Assembly: GCA_943845485.1 (NCBI GenBank)
Contig: CALTNV010000094.1
Location: 1 to 6,941 of the forward strand
Reading direction: 5' to 3'
DNA from: an uncultured Flavobacteriales bacterium
GTDB lineage: Bacteria; Bacteroidota; Bacteroidia; Flavobacteriales; CALTNV01
DNA length: 6,941 nt
A model generated the notes under the pieces. That model worked only from the letters and a program-made list of their open reading frames with translations, did not search any database and was not told the origin of the DNA. Positions 6,174 to 6,941 of this stretch are shown in pieces (position 1 is the first letter of the stretch; every line of letters starts with the position of its first letter). The translations under genes were made by a program, and so were the position numbers.

Positions 6174-6791
6174 ATGAATAAAAATGTAAAAATATTATTA
6201 GGTGTAATTTTAGCAATAGTTGTTATTTTTGCTTACCTAAGATTTGTAAAAGCCCCTGGTGTATATGATCAAGCAGTATCGTATCAAGAAGAAGTTTCTG
6301 CAAGTTGGGGTAATGTTGAAAGTGCTTACCAACGTAGAGCCGATTTAATACCAAATTTAGTAGCAACTGTAAAAGGTTATGCAGAGCATGAGAAAAGCAC
6401 TTTAACAGCTGTAATTGAAGCAAGAGCTAAAGCTACAAGTGTTAATATAGATGCTAATAATTTAAATGCTCAAAATATGCAACAATTTCAACAGGCACAA
6501 AGTGGATTAACATCTGCATTATCTAAATTAATGGTTGTTGTTGAAAAATATCCTGACTTAAAAGCGAATCAAAATTTTTCTGAGTTACAAGCTCAATTAG
6601 AAGGAACAGAGAATAGAATAAATGTTGCCAGAAATAGATTTAATGACAACGTAAAAAGTTATAATAAGTTTATTAGAGGTTATTGGAAAAAAATGTACTT
6701 AGGTTGGATTGCTGATGAAGATGAGTTTCCTAAAATGGAATCTTTTAAAGCACAAGAAGGAAGTGATGTTGCACCAACAGTACAATTTTAA
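6174..6791 (+). CDS. lemA: LemA family membrane-anchored protein
   Basis: This is a complete 205-residue LemA family protein of normal length. A single N-terminal membrane segment at about residues 5-24 leaves an extracytoplasmic or periplasmic helical body. Family landmarks are SWGNVESAYQRRADLIPNLV (44-63), VKGYAEHEKSTL (66-77), YPDLKANQNF (126-135), and EGTENRINVARNRFND (143-158), followed by YNKF. The precise biochemical role of LemA is not settled. In many bacteria it sits beside TPM-domain (DUF477) genes, as here, where the next gene starts 2 bases after the lemA stop. The ATG at 6174 fits the short charged N-terminus and immediate hydrophobic stretch. The space back to the htpG terminator is only 22 bases of A/T, and no clear promoter is visible there. 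Confidence 0.95.
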   Translation: MNKNVKILLGVILAIVVIFAYLRFVKAPGVYDQAVSYQEEVSASWGNVESAYQRRADLIPNLVATVKGYAEHEKSTLTAVIEARAKATSVNIDANNLNAQNMQQFQQAQSGLTSALSKLMVVVEKYPDLKANQNFSELQAQLEGTENRINVARNRFNDNVKSYNKFIRGYWKKMYLGWIADEDEFPKMESFKAQEGSDVAPTVQF

Positions 6792-6793
6792 TT

Positions 6794-6941
6794 ATGGCAG
6801 CTAATCAATTTACAGAAATACAAAAACAACAAATTGTTAAAGCCATTAAATCAGCAGAATTAAATACTTCTGGAGAAATAAGAGTGCATATAGAAAACTC
6901 TTGTAAAGAAGATGTTTTAGATAGGGCAGCCTCTATTTTTG
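6794..6941 (+). CDS. TPM-domain (DUF477) protein, N-terminal part
   Basis: The first 49 codons of a gene that runs off the right edge. The protein opens MAANQFTEIQ, with residues 11-20 an amphipathic segment rich in Lys and Gln, then SGEIRVHIE (26-34) and a Cys at 37 followed by KEDVLDRA. The SGEIRVH pattern is the conserved first strand of the TPM domain, also called DUF477, whose members include plant thylakoid and bacterial membrane-associated proteins. There is no signal peptide at the start, which matches the shorter, non-exported TPM paralogues commonly found after lemA in Bacteroidota. It starts two bases after the lemA stop, so it is almost certainly cotranscribed and perhaps translationally coupled. 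Whether a second TPM gene follows cannot be seen. Confidence 0.85.
   Translation, partial: MAANQFTEIQKQQIVKAIKSAELNTSGEIRVHIENSCKEDVLDRAASIF

Noticed and set aside
6223..6423. Minus-strand open frame of 66 codons
   Set aside because: It is antisense to the most conserved part of LemA, with a Leu/Gln-rich composition typical of a shadow frame.

Overview
This is an AT-rich window with tightly packed genes and no obvious Shine-Dalgarno sequences. Its families (bifunctional phosphoglucose/phosphomannose isomerase, a NGNQT-type phospho-sugar mutase, a Bacteroidota-type HtpG, and lemA followed by a TPM-domain gene) point to the Bacteroidota, most likely Flavobacteriales. The exact genus cannot be read from the sequence.

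Layout. (1) Bases 122-814 encode the C-terminal part of a phosphohexomutase. The preceding part of the same gene lies at bases 1-123 on the opposite strand, so the first ~125 bases are inverted relative to the gene they belong to. This is most simply a fold-back (chimeric) junction at the end of a contig, less likely a real small inversion. (2) The mutase is followed after 7 bases by a bifunctional phosphoglucose/phosphomannose isomerase (822-1814). Together they would connect fructose-6-P, glucose-6-P, mannose-6-P and the 1-phosphates that feed nucleotide sugars. (3) A 64-base perfect palindrome (1817-1880) separates this operon from a convergent minus-strand operon and probably terminates both. 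(4) The minus-strand operon, read from ~4102 down to 1862, is a seven-bladed WD40 protein, a small membrane-anchored protein and a multi-pass membrane protein; the spacing is 7 bases and then a 4-base ATGA overlap. (5) A ~110-base divergent control region (4103-4211) holds a sigma-54-like element and two TGTCAT repeats in front of htpG. (6) htpG (4212-6107) is intact and ends at a strong intrinsic terminator (6120-6151). (7) lemA (6174-6791) follows, with a TPM-domain gene two bases later that runs off the window's end.

No tRNA, rRNA, CRISPR array or insertion sequence was seen. No gene-free stretch exceeds 300 bases; the longest is the ~110-base divergent region. The points most worth checking are the strand switch at the left end, the 64-base palindrome, the sigma-54-like site at htpG, and the uncharacterised WD40/membrane-protein operon.
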